Source: Sphingomonas quercus (GTDB lineage Bacteria; Pseudomonadota; Alphaproteobacteria; Sphingomonadales; Sphingomonadaceae). From it: a stretch of DNA of 64,000 nt. Made by a program: the position numbers and the translations under genes. This document shows, in pieces, positions 35,024 to 43,481 of the stretch (position 1 is the first letter of the stretch; each line of letters starts with the position of its first letter). Below the pieces are notes generated by a model that saw only the letters and a list, made by a program, of their open reading frames with translations, did no database searches and was not told the origin of the DNA. Where the stretch lies: NCBI RefSeq assembly GCF_018863195.1, contig NZ_JAHKRT010000009.1, positions 104,574-168,573 of the forward strand, in the 5' to 3' direction.

Positions 35024-35431
35024 TCAGCCCTTGCGCGGCTTGGCATAGGGCACGAAATCGCCCAGCCCGACCCAGCCGTAAGAGATGCGGGACGCCGAAT
35101 CATAGAGCTTCACCGTGTCGATGCTGCACAACTGATTGGTGTGCGTGTCGGTGACGAGCGTATAGTAGCTGCGTAGCTGCTCCGCGCCGGAGGTGGGACG
35201 GTTCACGTACACCGTGCCGTTGCGCGTCGTGTAGAGGATCGCCGTCTTGTCGATGATCTGCGAGGTGTCGATGTCCATCAGCCGGATGCAATTCACCGGC
35301 TTGCCGGCGGTGCGACCCTGCAGGGCCTTGGCGAGCTGTGTGTCCGGGGTGCCGCGGGGCGCCGCCTGGGCCACGCCCGCGCCGAGCAGGGCGGTGCCGA
35401 GAAGCATCGGGACGAGGGCCGCTTTGCGCAT
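35024..35431 (-). CDS. Hypothetical exported protein
   Basis: 135 residues with a signal peptide ending near GVAQAAP. Two cysteines (VNCIRLMD and NQLCSID) could form a disulfide. The mature part is mixed alpha/beta with a repeated pattern of short strands. I recall similar small exported proteins in sphingomonads without known function and cannot name a family. It is terminated by the hairpin at 34984-35012 and is divergent from the PDZ-regulator operon. TGGAG lies upstream of the ATG at 35431. Confidence 0.6.
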   Translation of the reverse strand: MRKAALVPMLLGTALLGAGVAQAAPRGTPDTQLAKALQGRTAGKPVNCIRLMDIDTSQIIDKTAILYTTRNGTVYVNRPTSGAEQLRSYYTLVTDTHTNQLCSIDTVKLYDSASRISYGWVGLGDFVPYAKPRKG

Positions 35432-35569
35432 GTCAAAACTCCATTCCGTGCGCCGCTGGTCGCGGCGTGATGATCCCCTCTAGCGCAACGAAGCTGAACC
35501 GGGGCTTGGGTACAAGATGACCAATAAGTCATATTGCGCCCATGCCGGGGTAGGACGGTCGGCGCTATC

Positions 35570-35579
35570 GATGCGCATC
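35570..35579. promoter_or_regulatory. Palindrome GATGCGCATC in the divergent control region
   Basis: This perfect 10-bp palindrome lies 26 bp upstream of the PDZ gene start (35606) in the 174-bp spacer between divergent genes. It is a candidate operator; the adjacent OmpR-type regulator would more typically bind direct repeats, so the binder is unclear. Confidence 0.25.
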
Positions 35580-35605
35580 ATCGGAGGTGTACGGACGAGG
35601 CCGGC

Positions 35606-35989
35606 ATGATGCGTTTCCTGTCATGGATCGGGTGGGGGGCGGCGCTGTCGGCGGTGGCGGCGATGCTGGTCCTCGCCCACGCCTTTCGGCATACGCCCGC
35701 GATCGTCGCCCGCCAGCGGCCGATCGGCGCGACGCTGGCGGTGACCGGCACCGGCGACGCCGCGCGGCTGACTGTCACCAGCCTCAGGACCGGCGGACCC
35801 GGCGCGCGGGCGGGCCTGCGGGTGGGCGACCGCATCGAGGACGTGGACGGGCTGCCCGCGCCGAGCTCCGCCGCCTTCTACCGCGAGGTGGCCGGCGCCC
35901 CGCATGACAATCTCGACTTGCATGTCCTGCGCGGACAGGCGCTGATCGACATCCATATGAAGCGCATGCGTGGGAACGGGCTGGGATGA
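35606..35989 (+). CDS. Membrane-anchored PDZ-domain protein
   Basis: 127 residues. One N-terminal membrane helix (WIGWGAALSAVAAMLVLAHAF) precedes a single PDZ domain with the carboxylate-binding-like LTVTSLRTGGPGARAGLRVGDRIEDVDG (about 60-88). There is no protease domain, so it is probably an adaptor or sensor in the periplasm. Its stop overlaps the response-regulator start by ATGA, which suggests it modulates the two-component system encoded just downstream. Confidence 0.72.
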   Translation: MMRFLSWIGWGAALSAVAAMLVLAHAFRHTPAIVARQRPIGATLAVTGTGDAARLTVTSLRTGGPGARAGLRVGDRIEDVDGLPAPSSAAFYREVAGAPHDNLDLHVLRGQALIDIHMKRMRGNGLG

Positions 35990-36675
35990 GCCACAAGATC
36001 CTGCTGGTCGAGGACGATGCCAGCACCGCCGACTTCGTCGCCGCCGGCCTTGCCGAGCATGGCTTCCTCGTCGAGCGCGCCGACAATGGCCGCGATGGCC
36101 TGTTTCACGCCACCGATGCCAGCCATGACTGCATCATTCTCGATCGCATGCTGCCGGGCATGGATGGCATGGCAGTGCTCGGCGCGCTGCGCGCCGCCGG
36201 CATCGAGACGCCGGTGATCGTGCTTTCCGCGCTGGGCTCGGCCGAGGATCGCGTGCGCGGGCTGGAGGGCGGATCGGACGATTACCTGACCAAGCCCTTC
36301 GCCTTTGCAGAGCTGCTGGCGCGGGTGCGCCTGCTGATCCGGCGCGCCCAGGGAAGGGGGGCCGGCGTCGAGACGCGGCTCGCCTGCGACGATCTCGAAA
36401 TGGACCTGCTGTCCCGCAAGGTGCGCCGGGGCCCGCGCGCCATCGATCTGCAGCCGCGCGAGTTCCGCCTGCTCGAATTCCTGCTGCGCCACGCCGAACA
36501 GGTGGTGACGCGGACGATGTTGCTGGAAGGGGTGTGGGATTATCATTTTGATCCGGGCACCAACGTCATCGACGTGCATGTCAGCCGGCTGCGCAAGAAG
36601 ATCGACGAGGGCGAGGCACGGCCGCTGCTCCATACCGTGCGTGGATCGGGCTATCGGCTCGGGCTCGACGGTTGA
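35986..36675 (+). CDS. OmpR-family response regulator
   Basis: 229 residues. The receiver has the acidic pair E9/D10-D11, phosphoacceptor Asp53 (CIILDRMLPG), and Lys in YLTKPFAF. The C-terminal winged helix (LQPREFRLLEFLLRHAEQVV through VIDVHVSRLRKKID) is of the OmpR/PhoB type. It is translationally coupled to the PDZ gene and to the sensor kinase (TTGA overlap). It likely controls this operon and perhaps mprF. Confidence 0.92.
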   Translation: MSHKILLVEDDASTADFVAAGLAEHGFLVERADNGRDGLFHATDASHDCIILDRMLPGMDGMAVLGALRAAGIETPVIVLSALGSAEDRVRGLEGGSDDYLTKPFAFAELLARVRLLIRRAQGRGAGVETRLACDDLEMDLLSRKVRRGPRAIDLQPREFRLLEFLLRHAEQVVTRTMLLEGVWDYHFDPGTNVIDVHVSRLRKKIDEGEARPLLHTVRGSGYRLGLDG

Positions 36676-38066
36676 ACTGGCGGTCGACGACCTTCCGGTT
36701 CGCCGGGCTGGTATTCCTGCTCCAGCTGGCCGGAGCCGCGCTGCTGCTCGGCATCGTCCACCAGCTCACCCAGAATCAGATTCGCGGCGAGGCGCGCGCC
36801 CGCGCCGAGGCGCTGCGCGACGCCTTGCTGCCGCATTATCGCCAGCGCGGGTTCGCGGTGCTGGCCAGGGCGGTGGCGGCTCAGGCGGGGCCGGGCAAGG
36901 CCGCCGGCGCGGTGGTGCTGCTCGCCGATCGTGATGGCCACGCGGTGGCCGGCAACCTCGCCGCCTGGCCGCCCTCGGTGCCGCCCGACGCGCCGGCGCA
37001 AACCATCGAGCTGTTCCGCATCGGCCACGAGGCATCGGAGCAGATGTATCTGGTGGCGACGCCGCTCGCCGACGGCCGGCTGCTCACCGGCCATGTCGTG
37101 GAGAGCGAGCAGCGCTTCACCGTCATCCTCGAGGAGGCGATGGCCAGCGCGTTTGCCGTGGCGGTGGCGCTGGCGGCCTTCGCGGCGTGGATCTCGGCGC
37201 GGCTGATCGTGCGCAAGCTGGCCGCCACGGTCGGCACGGCGCGGGCGGTGGCGGCGGGCGACCTCGACCAGCGCGTGCCGGCGGAGGGCGGCGACGACGC
37301 CTTCGCCGCGCTCGGCGACACGATCAACGCCATGCTCGATCGCATCGCGGCGTTGATGAACGAGCTGAAGATCGCGACTGACGGCCTCGCCCATGACCTG
37401 CGCTCGCCGCTCACCAGGCTGCGCTCGACGCTGGAGCGGGCGCTGCTCGCCAGCGACGGGGAGATGGCGCGCGCCGCCATCGGCCGTGCCATCGAGGAAG
37501 GCGACCGGCTGCTGGCGATGCTCGACACGGCGCTGCGCATCAGCCGCGCCGAGGCGGGGCTGGGTCGTGAGCATCTCGTCGACACCGATCTTTCGGCGCT
37601 GATCGCCGACATGGTCGAGCTTTACGGGCCGATTGCCGAGGACCGCGGCTTCGCCATTGCCGCGGATGCGGCGCCGGGCCTTCGCGCGCGGGTGCATCGC
37701 GAGCTGCTCGGCCAGGCGATCGCCAACCTCATCGACAACGCCATGAAATATGGCGCCGGCCGCATCCTGCTGGCGGCGCGGGAAACCGGCGAGGGTGTGG
37801 CGATCAGCGTCGGCGACGAGGGGCCCGGCATCCCGGAGGCGCTGCGTCCCACGGCGCTGCGTCGCTTCGGCCGCCTCGACGCGGCGCGTACCGAAGCCGG
37901 AGCGGGGCTGGGGCTGGCGCTGGCGGCGGCGGTGGCGCGGCTGCATGGCGGGACGCTGAGGCTGCATGACAATCGGCCGGGTCTGCGGGTGGAGTTGTTC
38001 CTCTCCGGTCATGCCGAACCTGTCCCGGCATCGACCTCGCCGCAGGCGCGCGGGCGCGGAGGATGA
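36672..38066 (+). CDS. Membrane sensor histidine kinase
   Basis: 464 residues. Two membrane helices (about 8-30 and 158-178) flank a periplasmic sensor of about 125 residues. A HAMP domain follows (about 178-230), then the HisKA box with His241 (LAHDLRSPLTRLR) and HATPase motifs ANLIDNAMKYG, VGDEGPGIP and AGLGLALAAAVARLHGG. The start is TTG at 36672 overlapping the regulator stop. It is the cognate kinase of that regulator. The last codons overlap the leader of the VirJ-like gene. Confidence 0.9.
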   Translation: MNWRSTTFRFAGLVFLLQLAGAALLLGIVHQLTQNQIRGEARARAEALRDALLPHYRQRGFAVLARAVAAQAGPGKAAGAVVLLADRDGHAVAGNLAAWPPSVPPDAPAQTIELFRIGHEASEQMYLVATPLADGRLLTGHVVESEQRFTVILEEAMASAFAVAVALAAFAAWISARLIVRKLAATVGTARAVAAGDLDQRVPAEGGDDAFAALGDTINAMLDRIAALMNELKIATDGLAHDLRSPLTRLRSTLERALLASDGEMARAAIGRAIEEGDRLLAMLDTALRISRAEAGLGREHLVDTDLSALIADMVELYGPIAEDRGFAIAADAAPGLRARVHRELLGQAIANLIDNAMKYGAGRILLAARETGEGVAISVGDEGPGIPEALRPTALRRFGRLDAARTEAGAGLGLALAAAVARLHGGTLRLHDNRPGLRVELFLSGHAEPVPASTSPQARGRGG

Positions 38067-38070
38067 GTGG

Positions 38071-38826
38071 ATGCTGAAATTATCCCGGCATGGCGCGGGC
38101 GCGAGGCTCCGGACGCTGATGCTCGCCCTGCTGCTCCTCGTCGCGGCCGGCATGCTCGGCTTCGCGACGTGGCTCGGCTATTTCGGCGGCGCGCTTTACG
38201 TGCCGATGCCGGCCACCGCCGCCCCTGCGCCGGGCCATGAGGGGCTGGCAGCTGTACTGGTGTCCGGAGACATGGGCATCAAGGTCGGCATGGGGCCCCG
38301 CATCGCCCGGCGGCTGGCCGATCACGGCATCCCTGTGCTGGCGGTCAATTCGCTGGTCTATTTCCGGGAGCGGCGCACGCCCGCCGAAGCGCAGGCGCTG
38401 CTTGCCGATGCGGTGCGCCGCGGCCTCGCATTCGGCCATGCGCGAAGACTGCTGCTGGTCGGCCAGTCCTATGGCGCGGACATGGTGCATGTCGGGCTTA
38501 TCGGGCTGCCGCGCGCGCTCCGCGAGAAATTGGCGATGGTCGCGCTGGTGGTGCCGACCGACACGGTGATGTTCCGCGCCTCGCCGGCCGAGACGCTGGG
38601 CTGGGTGGCCGCGGACGCGGCCGCCGTCGACAGCGCGCGCCGGCTGGACTGGTTGCCGGTGCTCTGCGTTCACGGGAAGGAGGAGACCGACAGCCTCTGC
38701 CCGCTGCTCCATCAGCCCAATGTGCGGACCGAGACGATGCCGGGCGGGCACAAGCTCGACAATGACGCGGACGGACTGTTCGCCCGCATCGTCACCGCGC
38801 TGGACCGGGCGCTTCAGGCGGCCTGA
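38071..38826 (+). CDS. VirJ/AcvB-like hydrolase (aminoacyl-phosphatidylglycerol hydrolase family)
   Basis: 251 residues. A membrane anchor (LMLALLLLVAAGMLGFATWL, about 16-35) precedes an alpha/beta-hydrolase domain: VLVSGDMGIKVG, GIPVLAVNSLVYFRERRTP, nucleophile Ser133 in GQSYGADM and likely His227 in PGGHKLDND. This matches the VirJ half of AcvB, whose studied members hydrolyse lysyl-phosphatidylglycerol (often beside lpiA/mprF). GGAGG lies 7 bp upstream of the ATG. It is in the operon with the two-component system and 3.6 kb from mprF, which supports the role; enzymatic function is inferred. Confidence 0.75.
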   Translation: MLKLSRHGAGARLRTLMLALLLLVAAGMLGFATWLGYFGGALYVPMPATAAPAPGHEGLAAVLVSGDMGIKVGMGPRIARRLADHGIPVLAVNSLVYFRERRTPAEAQALLADAVRRGLAFGHARRLLLVGQSYGADMVHVGLIGLPRALREKLAMVALVVPTDTVMFRASPAETLGWVAADAAAVDSARRLDWLPVLCVHGKEETDSLCPLLHQPNVRTETMPGGHKLDNDADGLFARIVTALDRALQAA

Positions 38827-39200
38827 AGCGCCGCGCGGCAGTCGCTCGCGCATTCGCGGCACATCTCGGCGCAGAGCCGGCAATGGCCGTGATCGTGACG
38901 GGCGCATTCCTCGGCGCAGATCTCGCAGGCGCGGACGCATGCCTCGAGCATGGCGCGGACCGCCTCGTCATTCTGCCCGGTGCGGCGCACGGCAAGGCGG
39001 GCGGCTGCGGTGCAGACATCGGCGCAGTCGAGGCAGGTGCGGATGCACTGGCGCATGTCCATCTCCTCGGCCGAACAGGCGTCGGCGCAGGAGGTGCACA
39101 TTTCCGCGCAGAACATGGCGTGGCGCGCCGCCGTAGCGAGCGGCTCGTTCGGATCGCCGCCGGTCTGCGGGTGGAGAGCGATCATCTTGTGGATGGACAT
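38814..39200 (-). CDS. Cys-rich four-helix copper-binding protein (Csp/DUF326)
   Basis: 128 residues with 17 cysteines, mostly spaced CxxxC/CxxC along helices (FCAEMCTSCADAC, QCIRTCLDCADVC, ACVRACEICAEEC, HCRLCAEMCRECASDC). This is the copper-storage (Csp) four-helix-bundle pattern in which the bundle core fills with Cu(I). No signal peptide is seen from the ATG at 39200, so it is probably the cytosolic Csp3-like form. It ends 13 bp inside the convergent virJ-like gene and follows the caa3/PQQ operon, which needs copper for the oxidase. Confidence 0.85.
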   Translation of the reverse strand: MSIHKMIALHPQTGGDPNEPLATAARHAMFCAEMCTSCADACSAEEMDMRQCIRTCLDCADVCTAAARLAVRRTGQNDEAVRAMLEACVRACEICAEECARHDHGHCRLCAEMCRECASDCRAALQAA

Positions 39201-39253
39201 CGGCGCTGCCTTCTCACTGTGTGAAAAGGTGAACGCACCGCGGTCCATGCCGT

Positions 39254-40036
39254 TCAGTCGATCAGCGGCACGCCATAGTCGCCGAGCGTGGCGCGGATGC
39301 GCGCGCGGTTCTGCGCAAGCGCCGCCTCGATGCGGCGGAGCAGCGCGGGATCGTCTTTCCGCACGCCCATCGAGACCTCATAGACCATCGGCCATTGTGC
39401 ATCGTCCAGCCACGGGGTGACCCGCTCCAGCCGCAACGGCACCGGCGACGTCTTCGCGAAATAGCCGGCAAGCGGTCCCCACACGAGGCCGACGTCGACA
39501 TCCCCCTTCTCCACCGCCTCGACGATCGCGGCCGGGGGATTGGGCCGGCTATAGTCGCCGTAGAGCATATAGCCTGTGACGTTCGTGGTCAGTCCGCGCC
39601 GGGCAAGCGCATGGGACGGCGGGGTGTTCATCGCATCGTCGCCGATCAGCTGCACGCCGAGCTTCAGCGTCTTCAGCCGGGCATCGTCCAGGGTCAGCCC
39701 GGCCAGCGGCTTGTCGGCGCGGGTAACGAACATGTAGCTCGACCGGTAATAGGGCCGCGTCGTGGCGACCATCTCGACGCCGCTCGCCACGCCCGGCCAG
39801 AGATCGCACTTCTTCTCGCCGAGGGTGTTGCGGACATAGCCGCGCCGCTGCGCCCACCAGACATAATCCAGCTTCGCGCCGAGGCTGTCGGCGATCAGCT
39901 GCGCAATGCGGTTCTCGAACCCCTGGCCGGCCCGGTTCGAGAAGGGCAGGTTGTTGGGATCGGCGCAGACAGTGAGCGTGCGCTGGCCGGAACAGGCGGC
40001 CAGCAGCAGCAGGCAGGCGAGCGCCGGCCGTTTCAT
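39254..40036 (-). CDS. MoxJ-like substrate-binding protein of quinoprotein dehydrogenase system
   Basis: 260 residues, lipoprotein signal with Cys15. It has the family-3 periplasmic-binding-protein fold: LTVCADPNNLPFSNRAGQGFENRI, LDYVWWAQRRGYVRNTL, VEKGDVDVGLVWGPLAGYF. These are the hallmarks of the quinoprotein-dehydrogenase-associated binding proteins (TIGR03871 type, MoxJ relatives). No ABC permease is nearby, so it is more likely an accessory or chaperone for the PQQ enzyme than a transporter part. ATGA overlap with the upstream propeller gene. Confidence 0.85.
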   Translation of the reverse strand: MKRPALACLLLLAACSGQRTLTVCADPNNLPFSNRAGQGFENRIAQLIADSLGAKLDYVWWAQRRGYVRNTLGEKKCDLWPGVASGVEMVATTRPYYRSSYMFVTRADKPLAGLTLDDARLKTLKLGVQLIGDDAMNTPPSHALARRGLTTNVTGYMLYGDYSRPNPPAAIVEAVEKGDVDVGLVWGPLAGYFAKTSPVPLRLERVTPWLDDAQWPMVYEVSMGVRKDDPALLRRIEAALAQNRARIRATLGDYGVPLID

Positions 40037-41007
40037 CGCCGCGCCGCCACCACGCCCCACGGCCGGCCCTTGAAGGTCACGCGGCGGAGGACGCGATTCG
40101 CCTTGAGGTCGATGATCGTCACATCCCCGGACAGGCCGCTCGCCGCATAAAGCCGGCCGTCGTCGGGCGACAGCGCGATGCCCCAGTTGCGGGTGCCGGT
40201 GGGGAAACTGCGGACGATGCGGAAGCTGGCGGGGTCGATCTCCGCGACCTGGTTGCCGCGGCCCATGGCGACGAAGGCGCGCTTGCCGTCGCGGGTCGCC
40301 TTCAGCTCGACGGCCTGCGCGCTGTCCAGATCCGGAAAGGCGGCGACGAGATCGATCACCGAGGCAATCCGACGGCTGACCGGATCGATGATGCTGATCG
40401 TGCCACGCTGCTCGGAAGACACCCACAGCTTGCCGCCGACGAACAACGCGTCGCGCGGTCGCGAGCCGACGATGATGCTGTCGATCAGCCGGCCCGTGGC
40501 GGCGTCGATGAAATGTGCGGTGCTCGCCGCTTCCGAGGTGGCGATGACGAGTCTGCCATCCGGGCTCACCCCCATGCCCTCCGGCTCCGGGCCGACCTTC
40601 ACCTCCCGTGTGATGCGACCGCTGGCGAGATCGAGAAAGGAGACGGCGCTGTGGTCCTCATTGGCGATATAGAGGGTGTGGCCATCCGGGCTGACGGCGA
40701 AGCGTTCGGGATCGCTGCCGCTGTCATAGACGTGGAGGCGATGGCGCCCGGCGACGTCCCACGCCTCGATGCGATTGGCGTTGCTGGCCGCGACATAGAG
40801 CGTCCGCCCGTCCGGCGAGAGAGCGAGGCCGCGCGGTCGTGCGCCGGTGACGAGATCGCCCTCCTTCGCGCCCGAGGCGCCGTCGATGACATGGACGACA
40901 TTGGCCTCCTCGTCGGAGACGAATACGAGGTCGTCCCCCTTGCGCTCGGGCGAGCAGGCGGCGAGCAGCGCGAGCACCGGCAGGACGGCCCGCAGGCCAG
41001 CCTTCAA
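40033..41007 (-). CDS. PQQ-associated YVTN beta-propeller lipoprotein
   Basis: 324 residues with a lipoprotein Cys18. Repeats such as RGLALSPDGRTLYVAASNAN, ERFAVSPDGHTLYIANEDHS and EGMGVSPDGRLVIATSEAAS are YVTN-type propeller blades. This matches the PQQ-dependent catabolism-associated propeller family (TIGR03866 type) that accompanies quinoprotein alcohol dehydrogenases. The precise role is unknown. Overlaps the cytochrome c gene upstream by ATGA. Confidence 0.85.
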   Translation of the reverse strand: MKAGLRAVLPVLALLAACSPERKGDDLVFVSDEEANVVHVIDGASGAKEGDLVTGARPRGLALSPDGRTLYVAASNANRIEAWDVAGRHRLHVYDSGSDPERFAVSPDGHTLYIANEDHSAVSFLDLASGRITREVKVGPEPEGMGVSPDGRLVIATSEAASTAHFIDAATGRLIDSIIVGSRPRDALFVGGKLWVSSEQRGTISIIDPVSRRIASVIDLVAAFPDLDSAQAVELKATRDGKRAFVAMGRGNQVAEIDPASFRIVRSFPTGTRNWGIALSPDDGRLYAASGLSGDVTIIDLKANRVLRRVTFKGRPWGVVAARR

Positions 41008-41570
41008 GGCACTTTCTCCACCGTACCCTCGGGCAACTGCCAGCCGCCATGCTCGTCAGCCGCACGCGGTACCGGGGCGGGGTGCTGCGAGGGGGTGCCG
41101 CCCTGGTTGGCGGCGATCGTCTCGGGCAGCGACATCGAGCGCACATAGGCGGCGATCTGCCAGATCTGCTGGTCCGGGATCTTGCCGCCCCAGGCGGGCA
41201 TGCCGTTCGGCCGCCCCTGATAGATGGTGGCGTAAATCTGGTCGAGCCGGCCGCCATAGATCCAGACATCGTCCATCAAGGCCGGCCCGATGCCGCCGCC
41301 GCCGTTGAAGTGGCAGCCGCCGCAATTATACTGCTTGTAGGCGCGCATGCCCTGCGCCACCGCCTCGTTGCTGTCATAATAGGGCAGGGCTCGCGGATTG
41401 GGTGCGCTCGGCGGGCCACCCCCGGCCGGGATCAGGCCGGAGACGGGCACGCCCGGCGCACCGGGGCCGCCGGGCGCGGCGGGCTCGGCCTGGGGCGGCT
41501 TGTGACACCCGGCGAGCGCGAGGAGCAGGACGGCGGCGAGGGCCGCGTCAGTGCGGAAGCGCGAAGACAT
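41004..41570 (-). CDS. Lipoprotein cytochrome c, likely electron acceptor of the PQQ dehydrogenase
   Basis: 188 residues. A lipoprotein signal (Cys22) is followed by a Pro/Gly-rich linker, then one heme c site YNCGGCHFNG (Cys83, Cys86, His87) and a likely axial Met in GRPNGMPAWGGKIP. Proximity to the PQQ dehydrogenase (23-bp overlap of the genes) and to the caa3 oxidase suggests it carries electrons between them at the membrane surface. Confidence 0.87.
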   Translation of the reverse strand: MSSRFRTDAALAAVLLLALAGCHKPPQAEPAAPGGPGAPGVPVSGLIPAGGGPPSAPNPRALPYYDSNEAVAQGMRAYKQYNCGGCHFNGGGGIGPALMDDVWIYGGRLDQIYATIYQGRPNGMPAWGGKIPDQQIWQIAAYVRSMSLPETIAANQGGTPSQHPAPVPRAADEHGGWQLPEGTVEKVP

Positions 41571-43455
41571 GGAGCGTCCCCCCCGCAGTGGTGCGACGGA
41601 CGAGGTCCGTCATGGTGTTGACGAAGCCGAGCGCGCTGGAGCCGTCGCGCGGATCGAGCGCGCCCGAGACGATCGCCCCGGCCCAGCCGCCGACCCCCGA
41701 CAGCACGGCGACATATTGATGGCCGTCGGGACCGCGATAGCTGATCGGCTGGCCGATGATGCCGCTCGGCAGCTTCTTCTGCCAGACGAGCTTGCCGGTG
41801 CGCGCGTCGAGCGCCTTGAACGAGCCGTCCATGGTTCCGTAGAAGACGAGATCGCCGCCGGTCGCCACCGCGCCGGACCAGACGGGCAAATCCTCCTTCA
41901 CTTCCCAGGCCGGCCGACGCATCACCGGATCCCACGCCGTCAGCACCCCACGATGGCCGCCCGGCCCGGGCTTCATCTTCACCTCGGCGCCGACATAGGG
42001 GGTGCCGGCGATGTAGTTCACCTCCAGGTTCATCCAGTCCATACACAGATTCTCGTGCGGGATGTAGATGAGGCCGGTGCGTGGACTGAACGCGCTCGGG
42101 TTCCAGTCCTTGGCGCCGGAGGCGGTGGGGCAGATGTCGTGGATGACCTGGCCGAGCTTGGTCTCCTTCTCCGGATTGACGACCAGCCGGCCCGTCCTGA
42201 GGTCGACGCCTTTCGATGAATTGACCGGGCCGAACGGGTCGGCCGACAGGACCTGCCCGGTATTGCGATCGAGGATGTAGACATAGCCGTTGCGCTCGGC
42301 GCGGAAGATCACGGGGCGCATCTTGCCCGCGAACGGCATGTCGAGCAGGATCTGTTCGTTGATCGCGTCATAGTCATGCTGGTCGTGCGGGCTGAACTGG
42401 TAGAACCATTTCGCCTGACCCGTGGCGATGTCGCGGGCGAAGATGCCGGCGGTCCATTTATTGTCGCCGGGCCGCTGCTGCGCGTTCCACGGCCCGGGAT
42501 TGGCGGTGCCGTAATAGATCGTGTTCGCCGCCGGATCGAAGGCGATCCAGCCCCACATCGAGCCGCCGCCGATCTTCCAGGCATCGGGCGGCCAGGTCGA
42601 GACGCCGAGATTCTTGCCGCGATCGGCGGCGTAGAAGGGATGGAAATCCTTGCCGATCAGGACCTGGTCGTCGGGGCCGGTATGATAGGCGCGCCACGCG
42701 ATCTTGCCGGTGCCGAGGTCGAGCGCGGTCAGCCAGCCATGCACGCCGAACTCGCCGCCCGAATCCCCGACCAGCACCTTTCCGCCGGCGATGAGCGGCG
42801 CCATGGTGATCGTCTCGCCCTTGTTGATGTCGGCGAGCCTGGTCTTCCACCGCGGCTTGCCGGTCTCGGCGTCGAGGGCGATGGTCTGGCCGTCGAGCGT
42901 GTTGAACACGATCTTGCCGTCGGCGAAGGCGGCGCCGCGGTTGACGACGTCGCAGCAGGCGACGCCGGCGGCCGCCGGCAGCGGCTTCGGCGCATATTTC
43001 CACTTGAGCGCGCCGTTGCGCCTGAGATCGAGGGCGTAGACATAATTGGGGAAGGCCGAGACCACATACATGGTCGAGCCGACGACCAGCGGCGCTGCTT
43101 CCTGCCCCTTGTCGACGCCTAGCGAGAAGCTGAACACCTCCTGCAGGTTCTTCGCATTGGCCGGGTTGATCTCGCCCAGCGCGGAGAAGCGGGTGGCGGC
43201 ATAATCCTTCGCCGGCATCACCCATTGGCCGTCATCGGCAGGGGCCGCGCTTTGCGGCGCGACGGTGCGGCCGGCGGCGGGGGTCGGCGCGGCGACGGCG
43301 CGGCCGATCTGCGCGCGCGTGAACACCGCTTCGGCGGGGACGGGTTCGGGGACGGGCGGGCTCGCGCCCTCGCGGTCCGGGAACAGCGCGATCCCCGCCG
43401 CGGCGACCGGTACGGCGACGATGGCGGCGGCGGCAATAAGGGTCTTGCGGTTCAT
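41548..43455 (-). CDS. PQQ-dependent alcohol dehydrogenase with lanthanide-type signature (XoxF/PedH-like)
   Basis: 635 residues with an N-terminal membrane or signal segment and an Ala/Pro stretch to about residue 75. It is an eight-bladed quinoprotein: the vicinal disulfide Cys167-Cys168 (GVACCDVV) that stacks on PQQ, tryptophan-docking blades such as GKIAWRAYHTG, and the active-site segment SPHDQHDYDA. Catalytic Asp361 is followed at +2 by Asp363, the extra Asp that marks lanthanide-dependent enzymes (XoxF, PedH), where calcium enzymes have Ala or Ser. The substrate is an alcohol, methanol or longer; exact range unknown. The first gene after the caa3 oxidase block. Confidence 0.85.
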   Translation of the reverse strand: MNRKTLIAAAAIVAVPVAAAGIALFPDREGASPPVPEPVPAEAVFTRAQIGRAVAAPTPAAGRTVAPQSAAPADDGQWVMPAKDYAATRFSALGEINPANAKNLQEVFSFSLGVDKGQEAAPLVVGSTMYVVSAFPNYVYALDLRRNGALKWKYAPKPLPAAAGVACCDVVNRGAAFADGKIVFNTLDGQTIALDAETGKPRWKTRLADINKGETITMAPLIAGGKVLVGDSGGEFGVHGWLTALDLGTGKIAWRAYHTGPDDQVLIGKDFHPFYAADRGKNLGVSTWPPDAWKIGGGSMWGWIAFDPAANTIYYGTANPGPWNAQQRPGDNKWTAGIFARDIATGQAKWFYQFSPHDQHDYDAINEQILLDMPFAGKMRPVIFRAERNGYVYILDRNTGQVLSADPFGPVNSSKGVDLRTGRLVVNPEKETKLGQVIHDICPTASGAKDWNPSAFSPRTGLIYIPHENLCMDWMNLEVNYIAGTPYVGAEVKMKPGPGGHRGVLTAWDPVMRRPAWEVKEDLPVWSGAVATGGDLVFYGTMDGSFKALDARTGKLVWQKKLPSGIIGQPISYRGPDGHQYVAVLSGVGGWAGAIVSGALDPRDGSSALGFVNTMTDLVRRTTAGGTLHVFALPH

Positions 43456-43481
43456 CGCATGGGTCCAGTGTCGGATTGGGC

